Shown here: piece by piece, positions 32,893 through 40,769 of the stretch | How positions within the stretch are numbered: position 1 is the stretch's first letter | Layout of the letters: the number at the start of each line of letters is the position of its first letter | From: Blastococcus sp. DSM 46786 | GTDB taxonomy: Bacteria > Actinomycetota > Actinomycetes > Mycobacteriales > Geodermatophilaceae | DNA length: 59,508 nt | Assembly (NCBI RefSeq): GCF_900109665.1 | Contig: NZ_FOAO01000028.1 | Span: forward strand, 1 to 59,508 | Direction of reading: 5' to 3' | Program-made: the position numbers and the translations under genes | The notes under the pieces: model-generated | Told to the model about the DNA's origin: nothing | The model's database searches: none | The model's input: the letters and a program-made list of their open reading frames with translations, nothing else

Positions 32893-34431
32893 ATGACGGA
32901 CGGGACGACACCCCTCTCCCCGCGACCGGGCGCACACCCGCCGGCACGGGCCCCGCGCCGCAGCTTCCGCGCCGCCCTCGGCTGGACCGTCCTCGGGGCG
33001 CTCGTGCCAGGTACCGGTCTCCTGGCGGCCGGCCGGCGGCGGCTCGGGGCGGCCGTCCTCACCGTGTTCCTCCTGCTGGTCGCGGGTGGGGTGTGGCTGG
33101 CCACCGCGGGCCGTCGGTTCGCCGCCCGGACCCTCGTCGACACCGACGTCCTGCTCTGGACGACGGTCGGGGTCGGCGTGCTGGCCCTGCTCTGGATCGC
33201 CGTCGTCGTCGTCGGCTACCGGATGCTGGTGCCACCGGGCACCTCGCGCGGGCGGCACGTCGCCGGCGGCCTCGTCGTGGCGGTCCTCGTGGCGGCGGTC
33301 GCCGTCCCGTCGGTCCTCGCCGGCCACCTGGCCACCACGTCGCGCGACCTCATCGCCGGCGTCTTCGACGACGACCGGCAGTCGGCGACCGTCGACGAGG
33401 AGGGCGAGGACACCGCCGAGCTGTTCGGTGGGCGGGAGCGGGTGAACGTGCTCCTGCTCGGGGGCGATGGCGGGGAGGGGCGCGAGGGCGTGCGCACCGA
33501 CACCGTCATCGTGGCCAGCACCGACGTCGAGACCGGTGACACCGTCCTGTTCAGCCTGCCCCGCAACCTGCAGGACCTGCCCTTCCCCGAGGACAGCCCG
33601 CTCGGCGAGGTCTACCCCGACGGGTTCGACGCCGGCAGCGAGAGCGAGAGCCTGCTCAACGCCGTCTACCGCAACGGCCCGGCCTGGTACCCCGACGTCC
33701 TGGGCCCGACCGACGACCCGGGCGCCGACTTCCTCAAGCTCGGCGTCGGCGAGGCCCTGGGCCTGCGCATCGACTACTTCGTGCTCGTGAACCTCGAGGG
33801 CTTCAGCCGGCTGGTCGACGCGCTGGGTGGCGTCACGGTGGACGTGAACTACTACGTGCCGATCAACGGGGACCCGGGCACCGGCGAGCTGCCCGACGAC
33901 TACATCGCGCCGGGCCGGGACGTCCGCATGGACGGCTTCACCGCGCTGCAGTTCGCCCGGGGCCGGTTCGGGCTCACCGACTACGACCGCATGGCCCGGC
34001 AGCGGTGCACGATCTCCGCGATCGTCGACGCCGCCGACCCGGTCACCCTCCTGCAGCGCTACCAGCGGCTGGCGGCGACCACCGAGGACATCGTCAGCAC
34101 CGACATCCCGCGCACGCGGCTCGACGACTTCGTCGACCTCGCGTTCCGCGTGAAGGACGCCGAGATCCGCAGCGTCGTCCTCGACACCTCGGTGATCGAC
34201 CCCGCCTACCCGGACTACGACCGGATCCGGGAGCTGGTCGACGAGGCGATCGACCCGCGCACGCCCGTGCCCGCGGCCGGGACCCAGCCGTCGGGGGACG
34301 GCGCGGAGGTCACGGAGGCCCCCGAGCCGTCGGAGGGGCCGGTCACCGACGTCGTCGACGCCTGCGCCTACGACCCGGTGCGCGCGGCGGAGGCCCGCGC
34401 CGCGGGCGAGCCGCCGAGCAAGCAGGGCTGA
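32893..34431 (+). CDS. LytR-CpsA-Psr (LCP) family cell-wall ligase
   Basis: A 512-residue membrane protein. Four hydrophobic helices occupy about residues 25-160, more than the usual single helix, and an extracellular LCP domain follows (about 190-440). In it, LLLGGDGGEGREGVRTDTVIVAS carries the conserved Asp/Arg pair, VLFSLPRNLQ has the LPRD-like arginine, and RGRFGLTDYDRMARQR is the third conserved block. LCP enzymes attach polymers such as arabinogalactan or teichoic acid to peptidoglycan. The start has AGGAG at 8 nt. The C-terminal tail is Pro/Glu-rich. Confidence 0.9.
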   Translation: MTDGTTPLSPRPGAHPPARAPRRSFRAALGWTVLGALVPGTGLLAAGRRRLGAAVLTVFLLLVAGGVWLATAGRRFAARTLVDTDVLLWTTVGVGVLALLWIAVVVVGYRMLVPPGTSRGRHVAGGLVVAVLVAAVAVPSVLAGHLATTSRDLIAGVFDDDRQSATVDEEGEDTAELFGGRERVNVLLLGGDGGEGREGVRTDTVIVASTDVETGDTVLFSLPRNLQDLPFPEDSPLGEVYPDGFDAGSESESLLNAVYRNGPAWYPDVLGPTDDPGADFLKLGVGEALGLRIDYFVLVNLEGFSRLVDALGGVTVDVNYYVPINGDPGTGELPDDYIAPGRDVRMDGFTALQFARGRFGLTDYDRMARQRCTISAIVDAADPVTLLQRYQRLAATTEDIVSTDIPRTRLDDFVDLAFRVKDAEIRSVVLDTSVIDPAYPDYDRIRELVDEAIDPRTPVPAAGTQPSGDGAEVTEAPEPSEGPVTDVVDACAYDPVRAAEARAAGEPPSKQG

Positions 34432-34475
34432 GGGCCGCGTCGAGGGCGGGTCGGGGCGGGGCGGAGAATGCCGGT

Positions 34476-34994
34476 GTGCCCGCCGCCGTCGTCCGCCCCG
34501 TCTCCACCGTCGACGACGGGCTCCGCGCCGAGCTGCTGCGCTGCTGGACCGACGTCACCAACGCCGGCGGGGCGGTCGGCTTCGTGCCCCCGGTCACCGA
34601 GGACGACGTCGTGCCGCTGCTGGACAAGCTGCTCGAGGGCGTCCACTCCGGCCGGGACGTGCTCGCCCTGCTCGAGGTGGACGGGGAGACGGCGGGGTTC
34701 GCCAGCGTCGTCGGCTCGCTGAGCCCGCTGCGCCGCCACTGGGGCACCGTGCTGCGGGTGCAGGTGCACCCCTCGCGGCAGGGGCAGGGCCTGGGCCGGG
34801 TGCTGATGGACGGCGTGCACCGGATCGCCCGCGACCGGGGCTGGGAGTTCCTCCACCTGACCGCCCGCGGGGGCACCGGCGTCGACCGGTTCTACCGGGG
34901 CCTGGGCTACGTCGAGGTCGGCCGGCTGCCCGGCGCTATCCGCGTCGCACCCGGCGACGACTGCGACGAGATCGTCATGGCCTGCCGCCTCTGA
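34476..34994 (+). CDS. GNAT N-acetyltransferase
   Basis: A 172-residue GNAT enzyme; the acetyl-CoA binding block is VHPSRQGQGLGRVLMDGVHRIA (quoted in part: SRQGQGLGRVLM), followed by LTARGGTGVDRFYRGLGYVEVG. Substrate unknown. The GTG start at 34476 is chosen from spacing; a GAGAAT hexamer 6 nt upstream may be a leaderless -10 box. It is convergent with the desaturase gene with 10 bp between stops. Confidence 0.85.
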   Translation: MPAAVVRPVSTVDDGLRAELLRCWTDVTNAGGAVGFVPPVTEDDVVPLLDKLLEGVHSGRDVLALLEVDGETAGFASVVGSLSPLRRHWGTVLRVQVHPSRQGQGLGRVLMDGVHRIARDRGWEFLHLTARGGTGVDRFYRGLGYVEVGRLPGAIRVAPGDDCDEIVMACRL

Positions 34995-35004
34995 ACGGCC
35001 CCGG

Positions 35005-35955
35005 TCAGACCTGGACGGGGACCTCGCCCCGGGCCGCCATGCGCGCCCGCATCCGCTCGCGGCTCTCCACGAACCTGGTGGCCTCGGCGTCGAGGCCGGT
35101 CAGGAACCCGGCCAGTTGCTCGCGGGCCTGCTCGCCGTCGGGGCCGAGGTCGTCGCGCTCGAAGACCTTCCAGGTGCGCAGGATCGGGCTGACCACCTCG
35201 TCGTGGTGGAGGCGCAGGTCGTAGATGCCGGCCTTCGCGATGATCGTCGAGTTCCGCCGGAAGTTCGCCATGTTCGCGCCCGGCATCTCGAAGGTCATGA
35301 CCTCCTTGGCCACGGCCTTCATCATCTCGTCCGGGTCGATGTCGAACGCCGCCGTCACCAGGTTCCGGTAGAAGATCATGTGCAGGTTCTCGTCGGTGGC
35401 GATGCGGGCCAGCAGCTTGTCGGCGATCGGGTCGCCGGTGGCCCGGCCGGTGTTGCGGTGCGAGACCCGCGTGGCCAGCTCCTGGAACGACACGTAGGCG
35501 ACGGCCTCGAGGGGGCTCTTGTCGCCGGAGTCGTAGCCGGTGGTCATGTAGTCCATCCGGGCTCGCTCGAGCTCGACCGGGTCGACGCCGCGGGTGACGA
35601 CGAGGTAGTCGCGCAGCGCGACGCCGTGCCGCCCCTCCTCCGCCGTCCAGCGGCCCACCCACTGCCCCCAGGCGCCGTCCCGGCCGAAGCGCGTGGCGAT
35701 CTCGCGGTGGTAGCTGGGCAGGTTGTCCTCGGTCAGCAGGTTCACGAACATGGCGGCCTTGGCCGTCGCGTCGAGGCGGGACTGCTCCGGGGACCAGTCC
35801 TCCCCGCCGAGGAAGGCGAAGTTCCGCCCCTCGTCCCAGGGGACGTAGTCGTGCGGGTGCCACTCCTTCGCCATCCGGATGTGCCGGTCGAGGTTCTCGG
35901 CGACCACCGGCTCGAGCTCGGTCAGCACGGCTGCCTGCGGCGATGTCTGCGGCAT
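35005..35955 (-). CDS. Acyl-[acyl-carrier-protein] desaturase
   Basis: A 316-residue soluble di-iron desaturase of the DesA/Stearoyl-ACP desaturase family, which inserts a double bond into acyl-ACP or acyl-CoA. The two iron-ligand motifs are seen as WTAEEGRHG (EExxH, about 105) and IATDENLHMIFY (DExxH, about 190), along with LLTEDNLPSYHREI upstream. GGAGG lies before the ATG. Length fits the mycobacterial DesA group. Its expected electron donors are not adjacent. Confidence 0.9.
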   Translation of the reverse strand: MPQTSPQAAVLTELEPVVAENLDRHIRMAKEWHPHDYVPWDEGRNFAFLGGEDWSPEQSRLDATAKAAMFVNLLTEDNLPSYHREIATRFGRDGAWGQWVGRWTAEEGRHGVALRDYLVVTRGVDPVELERARMDYMTTGYDSGDKSPLEAVAYVSFQELATRVSHRNTGRATGDPIADKLLARIATDENLHMIFYRNLVTAAFDIDPDEMMKAVAKEVMTFEMPGANMANFRRNSTIIAKAGIYDLRLHHDEVVSPILRTWKVFERDDLGPDGEQAREQLAGFLTGLDAEATRFVESRERMRARMAARGEVPVQV

Positions 35956-36087
35956 GAGGACCTCCGGGTCGGCTCCGAGCTGCGTCGTCGCACCGTACGC
36001 CGACGTGGTCTCGGATCGGGCTCGTACGGGGGTTCCCCGTCCGGCCTGCCGCTACCCCTGCACCGACCATCCGGCAGGGTGGTGGGC

Positions 36088-36303
36088 ATGACCGAACCCG
36101 CCTCCGGCGCCCCCGGCTCGCGCAACGCCCGCCGGGAGCGGCTCGTCGGGCTGCTGGTGCTCGGCGTCGCCGTGGTCCTGCTGGTCTCGACCCCGACCTG
36201 GTTCGCCAGCGACCAGGGCGGCGTGGCGATCGCGCAGCTCGCCGTGGCCGTGGTGCTCGCGGCCGTGGGGGCGTTCCTGGTCCGTCGCGCCGGCCGGGGC
36301 TGA
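36088..36303 (+). CDS. Small two-helix membrane protein
   Basis: A 71-residue protein with a basic N terminus (SRNARRERL) and two hydrophobic helices, LVGLLVLGVAVVLLVS and IAQLAVAVVLAAVGAFLV. No family is recognised. It lies alone between the divergent desaturase gene and a terminator-like hairpin. It may be leaderless or use the GGTGGG just upstream. Confidence 0.55.
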   Translation: MTEPASGAPGSRNARRERLVGLLVLGVAVVLLVSTPTWFASDQGGVAIAQLAVAVVLAAVGAFLVRRAGRG

Positions 36304-36305
36304 CC

Positions 36306-36351
36306 GGGGCCCGGACAGCCGCGGGGCGGCCCACCGTCGCCGCCGGGCCCC
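36306..36351. terminator. Hairpin between convergent genes
   Basis: GGGGCCCGG (36306-36314) and CCGGGCCCC (36343-36351) are perfect 9-bp arms starting 3 nt after the small membrane-protein gene; the loop is GC-rich and can fold further. Probable bidirectional terminator. Confidence 0.5.
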
Positions 36352-36392
36352 CTCGGCGAGCTGCCGCATGGCGGTGACCGACGCCGGCTCGC

Positions 36393-37811
36393 TCATCCGT
36401 TGGGCTCCGACAGCGGAGCCTCGGCGACGACCGCGCCGCGGTCGTCCAGGATCCGCACCCGGTCGGCCGCGGGCGATCGCAGCGGGCCCACCCCGGCGCC
36501 GTCCACCAACGGCACCGTGGCGTGCAGGGTGCCGTCCGCGAGGTAGACCTCGGCCAGGACGCCGGACGCCGGGCCGCTGATCGTGATCGACTCCGAGGTG
36601 GGCACCGCGAACACCTGCTCCAGGAGCGGGGTGCCGGCCGGGGCCAGCGTGACGCCGAACGAACTCTCCTGCGGCATGTCGAACCGGTCCGTCCAGTAGT
36701 CGACGAGCGCGGCCCCCGTCGCGCCGGAGGGGAAGGTCAGGCCGACCAGGAGGGTCCGGTTCTCCGAGCCGCCGCCCACGGGGCCGGCCGCGAGCAGGGT
36801 CGGGCGGAGGTCGCGCAGCGGCAGCCCGTACCGCCCGGCCAGCTGCCTCGCCGCCTGCTGCAGCACGTCCTCGTGGACGACCCCGCGCAGCCTGCGGGGG
36901 TCGGCGACCTCCACCGGCTCGTTCCATGCCCGGACCAGGTCGTCCCCGGTGGTGTTGGTCCGGTTGAGGGGCCGGCTCTGGCCGGGCCGGGACAGCTCCA
37001 CGGGGATGCCGGTCGACCAGTCGGAGGAGTCACCGAGCGCCAGCGCGCCGGCGCCGTCCTCCATCGGCACCGCTTCCCACTGTTCGACGACGTCGGCCGC
37101 GGCCGTCACCGTCCGGCCGGTCAGCACCCGGGCCTCGTCCCCGGGCGCGCCGACGACCACCACCATGCGCTGCTCGGGCGCCCCGTACGGGGCGGCGAAC
37201 AGCTCCGCGGCCTCCAGATGGGGGGCCGGCCCGGGAAAGCCGACCGGCACCATCTCGCCCGGCGCGGCGTCGCGGGGACCGGTGAACCAGGCCTGGATCA
37301 CGCCCTCCTGTCCGGTGGGGCCGAGGACATCCTGCTCGGTCCGGCCGAGGACGAGCGCCACCCGGCTGCCGGCCACCTCGCCCGCCCAGGCGATCCGGCG
37401 GGTCTCGACCGGTGGATCGGGCAGCTCGACGCCCGGCGGCAGCATGGCCGCGAGCTCCGGGGACATCCAGTCGAGCTCCCGGACCCCGGCCAGCCACTCC
37501 TCGTCCCCGGCGAGCGAGCCGCGCGTCGGCAGGTCGTAGAGGGCGGGCGCCGGAGCCCGGGTCGCGATGCTCGGCACCGCGACCTCGCCGCCCCGGTCGC
37601 CGGCCAGCAGGCCGGAGGTCGCGACGGGCACCCCGACGAGGACCGCCAGGGTCACGAGGCCGCCGGCGGCCATGGCGGCCCGGGAGCGCCGCTGGGCGCG
37701 GTACCGCTCGCGGGTGCGCTCGGCCAGGTCGGCAGGGGGAGGCGCGAGGACGTCGGCACGGTAGCGCAGGTCGCGCAGGCCGGCCTCCAGCTCGCCGTCG
37801 GAGATCGTCAC
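36393..37811 (-). CDS. Membrane-anchored partner of the SigE-family sigma factor (anti-sigma-like)
   Basis: A 472-residue protein with a short cytoplasmic N terminus (about 1-45, LRDLRYRADVLAPPPADLAERTRERY), one transmembrane helix (about 50-72) and a large outer domain with no recognised family. This is the layout of zinc-free membrane anti-sigma proteins, but the outer part is much longer than usual. The GTG start at 37811 lies 1 nt beyond the sigma-factor stop codon, so the two are co-transcribed. An anti-sigma or sensor role is inferred from that context alone. Confidence 0.6.
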   Translation of the reverse strand: MTISDGELEAGLRDLRYRADVLAPPPADLAERTRERYRAQRRSRAAMAAGGLVTLAVLVGVPVATSGLLAGDRGGEVAVPSIATRAPAPALYDLPTRGSLAGDEEWLAGVRELDWMSPELAAMLPPGVELPDPPVETRRIAWAGEVAGSRVALVLGRTEQDVLGPTGQEGVIQAWFTGPRDAAPGEMVPVGFPGPAPHLEAAELFAAPYGAPEQRMVVVVGAPGDEARVLTGRTVTAAADVVEQWEAVPMEDGAGALALGDSSDWSTGIPVELSRPGQSRPLNRTNTTGDDLVRAWNEPVEVADPRRLRGVVHEDVLQQAARQLAGRYGLPLRDLRPTLLAAGPVGGGSENRTLLVGLTFPSGATGAALVDYWTDRFDMPQESSFGVTLAPAGTPLLEQVFAVPTSESITISGPASGVLAEVYLADGTLHATVPLVDGAGVGPLRSPAADRVRILDDRGAVVAEAPLSEPNG

Positions 37812-37812
37812 G

Positions 37813-38346
37813 TCAGCACTCCTCGCCGGGGTGGTGGGACGGGTGGGGAACGAAGACGGTGGCGGGGGTGGCGCCGAGGACGGTGCGCAGCCGGGCGAGG
37901 CCCCGGACGGTCTGGCTGCGCACGGTGTGGACCGAGCAGCCGAGCAGGTCGGCGGTGGCCGCCTCGCTGAGGTCCTCCGTGTAGCGGAGGACGAGCACCG
38001 CCCGCATGCGCGGCGGAAGGGTGCCCAGCGCCTGGGCCATCCGCTCCCGCTCGGCGAAGGCGTCGGTCGCATCAGGGGCGGCGGGGTCGTGCGCGGGCAG
38101 CGACACGATCTCCTGGGTGCTGCGCAACCGCCACCAGCTCGCCGCGCTGGTGACCAGCACCCGGCGCACGTACGGGAAGGGGTCGCCGGAGATCCGGCCC
38201 CAGCGGCGGTACGCCTTCACGAGCGCGGTCTGCAGCAGATCCTCCGCGTGGCCGCGGTCGCGTGTCAGCAGCACGGCGGTCCGGAGCAGCTCACCGGATC
38301 GTGCCGCGACGAACTCCTCGAAGGCGGATTCGTCCGTTCGTCCCAC
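37813..38346 (-). CDS. SigE-family ECF RNA polymerase sigma factor
   Basis: A 177-residue ECF sigma factor of the actinobacterial SigE family. Region 2 includes HAEDLLQTALVKAYRRW; region 4 is LPPRMRAVLVLRYTEDLSEA with the helix-turn-helix LLGCSVHTVRSQTVRGLARL. The GTG at 38346 is preferred to one 7 codons upstream because GGAGGGAGG ends a few nucleotides before it. The following gene probably encodes its membrane regulator. The signal it responds to is unknown. Confidence 0.9.
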   Translation of the reverse strand: MGRTDESAFEEFVAARSGELLRTAVLLTRDRGHAEDLLQTALVKAYRRWGRISGDPFPYVRRVLVTSAASWWRLRSTQEIVSLPAHDPAAPDATDAFAERERMAQALGTLPPRMRAVLVLRYTEDLSEAATADLLGCSVHTVRSQTVRGLARLRTVLGATPATVFVPHPSHHPGEEC

Positions 38347-38511
38347 CGGGCCTCCCTCCGTCGTCACTGTCCACGACGTCCGAGGACGGGCCGGATGAAC
38401 GCCGCCGTGACCGGATCGTGATCTGGAGGGTTCAGCAGGCCACCGTTGCGGACCTGCGGTGACCGGCACCACACTCGCCACGACGCCCGACGGGCGGTGG
38501 ACGGAGGACCG

Positions 38512-38712
38512 GTGAAGCTGGACAAGCAGGAGCTGGTGCGGATGCTGCGCACCGAGGGCGACAACGACACGGCCGAGAAGGTGGAGGGGCGGTTCGGCGA
38601 CCAGGTCGACACCGACCGGGACGGCGACGCCCTGGCGGAGATGGGGCTGGACCGCACCCAGCTCATGGCGAAGCTGGCCGGCGGGGGGTTCGGGAGCACG
38701 CTGACCCCGTGA
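38512..38712 (+). CDS. Small protein with EF-hand-like loop
   Basis: A 66-residue acidic protein with no recognised family. Residues 33-43, DTDRDGDALAE, look like a calcium-binding EF-hand loop (Asp at 1, 3, 5, Gly at 6, hydrophobic at 9), flanked by helices. The acidic residue is at position 11 rather than 12, so calcium binding is uncertain. GGAGGAC precedes the GTG. It is divergent from the sigma-factor gene. Confidence 0.6.
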   Translation: MKLDKQELVRMLRTEGDNDTAEKVEGRFGDQVDTDRDGDALAEMGLDRTQLMAKLAGGGFGSTLTP

Positions 38713-38742
38713 CGGCGGCTCCCGCGGGCAGGCGCAGAGGGG

Positions 38743-38810
38743 CCGACCTCGCCGCACGGTCGCCGTCCTCGCGGTACAGCACGAGGACGGCGACGCGACG
38801 GTGAGGTCGG
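38743..38810. terminator. Large hairpin; dispersed GCCGTCCTCG repeat, copy 2
   Basis: GTCGCCGTCCTCG (38759-38771) pairs perfectly with CGAGGACGGCGAC (38782-38794), and CCGACCTC/GAGGTCGG (38743-38750/38803-38810) closes an outer stem. It lies between convergent genes and shares its core with the hairpin at 162-193, so the repeat family is used here as a probable bidirectional terminator. Confidence 0.75.
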
Positions 38811-38840
38811 CGGACGGCGGCGGAGAGGCCGCCACATCGC

Positions 38841-40052
38841 TCAGCCGGAGAAGGGGCGCTCCCGGGCCAGCTCCTCCTTGGCCACGCCGCGGATGTGCAC
38901 CGCGTCGGGGCCGTCGACGATGCGCAGCGTGCGGGCGCTGGCGTAGAAGCGGGCGAGCACCGTGTCGTTGCTGACGCCGGCGCCGCCGTGCACCTGGATC
39001 GCGCGGTCGATGACGTCGAGGGCGACCTTCGGCGCGGCCACCTTGATGGCCGAGATCTCGGTGCGGGCCCCCTTCGCGCCGTACCTGTCGATCAGGTCGG
39101 CGGTCTTCAGCACGTAGAGGCGCGCCTGGTCGATCTCGATGCGGGACAGGGCGATCGCCTCGCGCACGGTGCCCTGCTCGGCCAGCGGCCGGCCGAACGC
39201 CACCCGGTTCTTGGTCCGCTCCACCATGAGCGCCAGCGCCCGCTCGGCCATGCCGATGGCGCGCATGCAGTGGTGGATGCGGCCGGGGCCCAGCCGGGCC
39301 TGGGCGATCATGAAACCGTCGCCCTCGCCGGAGAGGATGTTGCTGACCGGCACGCGGACGTCGGTGAAGCGCAGCTCCGAGTGGCCGTGCTGGTCCTGGT
39401 ACCCGAACACCGGCAGGTGCCGGATGATCTCCAGCCCCGGGGTGTCGCGGGGGACGAGCACCATCGACTGCTGGCGGTGCGGCGGGCCGTCGGGGTCGGT
39501 CTTGCCCATGACGATGAAGATCTGGCAGCGCGGGTCGGCGGCGCCGGAGGTCCACCACTTGCGGCCGTTGATCACGTACTCGTCGCCGTCGCGGACGATC
39601 GAGGTCTGGATGTTGCGGGCGTCGGAGCTGGCGACGTCGGGCTCGGTCATCGCGAAGCCGGAGCGGATCTCGCCCTCGAGCAGCGGGTCGAGCCAGCGCT
39701 CCTTGTGCTCCGGCGTGCCGAAGAGCATGAGCGTCTCCATGTTGCCGGTGTCCGGCGCGCCCACGTTCATCGACTCGGGGGCGATGGTCGGCGACCAGCC
39801 GGTGATCTCGGCGACCGAGGCGTACTCGAGGTTGGTCAGGCCACCCACCTCGTGGTGGAAGAGGTTCCACAGGCCGCGCTTGCGCGCCTCGGCCTTGAGC
39901 TCCTCGAGGACCGGCGGGTGCTCGTGGTTGTCGTAGCCGCGCTCGGCGCGCCAGGCCTCGTAGACGGGCTCGGCGGGGAACACGTGCTCCCGCATGAAGT
40001 CCCACGCGCGTGCGCAGACGTCCTCGGCCTTGGCGGAGAGAGCGAAGTCCAT
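38841..40052 (-). CDS. Acyl-CoA dehydrogenase
   Basis: A 403-residue flavoprotein of the acyl-CoA dehydrogenase family, oxidising an acyl-CoA to the enoyl-CoA. Signatures: [18 protein letters not shown] (the family pattern 1), [26 protein letters not shown], and near the end [24 protein letters not shown]. It resembles the ACAD10/11-like group in opening and length. It begins after a TACGTT box at 7 nt, so is probably leaderless. Acyl chain specificity cannot be told. Confidence 0.92.
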   Translation of the reverse strand: MDFALSAKAEDVCARAWDFMREHVFPAEPVYEAWRAERGYDNHEHPPVLEELKAEARKRGLWNLFHHEVGGLTNLEYASVAEITGWSPTIAPESMNVGAPDTGNMETLMLFGTPEHKERWLDPLLEGEIRSGFAMTEPDVASSDARNIQTSIVRDGDEYVINGRKWWTSGAADPRCQIFIVMGKTDPDGPPHRQQSMVLVPRDTPGLEIIRHLPVFGYQDQHGHSELRFTDVRVPVSNILSGEGDGFMIAQARLGPGRIHHCMRAIGMAERALALMVERTKNRVAFGRPLAEQGTVREAIALSRIEIDQARLYVLKTADLIDRYGAKGARTEISAIKVAAPKVALDVIDRAIQVHGGAGVSNDTVLARFYASARTLRIVDGPDAVHIRGVAKEELARERPFSG

Positions 40053-40059
40053 GTCCGGC

Positions 40060-40065
40060 AACGTA
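40060..40065 (-). promoter_or_regulatory. Leaderless -10 box, acyl-CoA dehydrogenase gene
   Basis: Minus-strand TACGTT stands 7 nt before the ATG at 40052 with no ribosome-binding site between. Confidence 0.5.
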
Positions 40066-40180
40066 GCGCCGGACGTGACGGTCGTCGCATCGGGGTGCCC
40101 CGGTGCTCGGAAAGCCGAGGAGCCGGGCCCCGCCGTCCCTGGGGACGACGCGACCCGGCTCCGCGGGACGGGGTGCCCGT

Positions 40181-40624
40181 TCAGGCGCGGGTGCGACCCT
40201 CGACGGCGTTGCGCACCGGGCCCAGGGCGATGACCAGGCCGGCCAGGGCGCTGACCAGGTGCAGCCAGTTGTCGGCCCAGTTGAGGCTCAGGAAGTCCCA
40301 CTCCTCGTTGACGGCGAACAGCCCGTAGACGAAGGCGGCGCCGTACCCGATGGCCAGCAGCCAGCCGTACGTGCGGGCACCGGTCAGCGTGCGCGACAGC
40401 GCGAGGCCGGCGGCACCGATGACGATGTGCACGACGTTGTGCAACGGGTTGATCTCGAAGCCGACGATGTACTCGTCGGTGTCGTGCGCGAACCAGTTGT
40501 CGAACCCGGTGATGAAGAATCCGACGATCCCCACCAGCAGGTAGACGGCCCCGATGGCCAGGCCCAGCATCTGCGGCCAGGTCATGCCCCGGTCTGCGCC
40601 GGTGTTGCCGCGGGTTGCAGACAT
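40181..40624 (-). CDS. DUF4383 membrane protein
   Basis: A 147-residue integral membrane protein with four helices: [20 protein letters not shown], a second around [14 protein letters not shown], a third around [18 protein letters not shown] and a fourth near [12 protein letters not shown]. The [12 protein letters not shown] motif is characteristic of DUF4383, common in Actinobacteria and often stress-related. The ATG at 40624 has GGGAGG upstream. A GGGTAC-type promoter candidate lies at 40685-40710. Confidence 0.85.
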   Translation of the reverse strand: MSATRGNTGADRGMTWPQMLGLAIGAVYLLVGIVGFFITGFDNWFAHDTDEYIVGFEINPLHNVVHIVIGAAGLALSRTLTGARTYGWLLAIGYGAAFVYGLFAVNEEWDFLSLNWADNWLHLVSALAGLVIALGPVRNAVEGRTRA

Positions 40625-40684
40625 CGCGTCCTCCCATAGGTCATCCGACCTGCCAGGTTCTTGACAGGGAACTGCCAGGCACGC

Positions 40685-40710
40685 GTACCCCTGCCTGAGC
40701 ACGAGTAACG
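40685..40710 (-). promoter_or_regulatory. Candidate general-stress (SigB/SigF-type) promoter
   Basis: On the minus strand CGTTAC, 14 nt, GGGTAC lies about 61 nt upstream of the DUF4383 start. GGGTAC with a GTT-type -35 at about this spacing is the SigF/SigB pattern of Actinobacteria. The -35 match is only partial. Confidence 0.35.
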
Positions 40711-40769
40711 ACCCGTCGCCCGTGCGGGGGACGGTGTTGCCGAACCGAGACCCGGGCGTGGCCGCCGGT

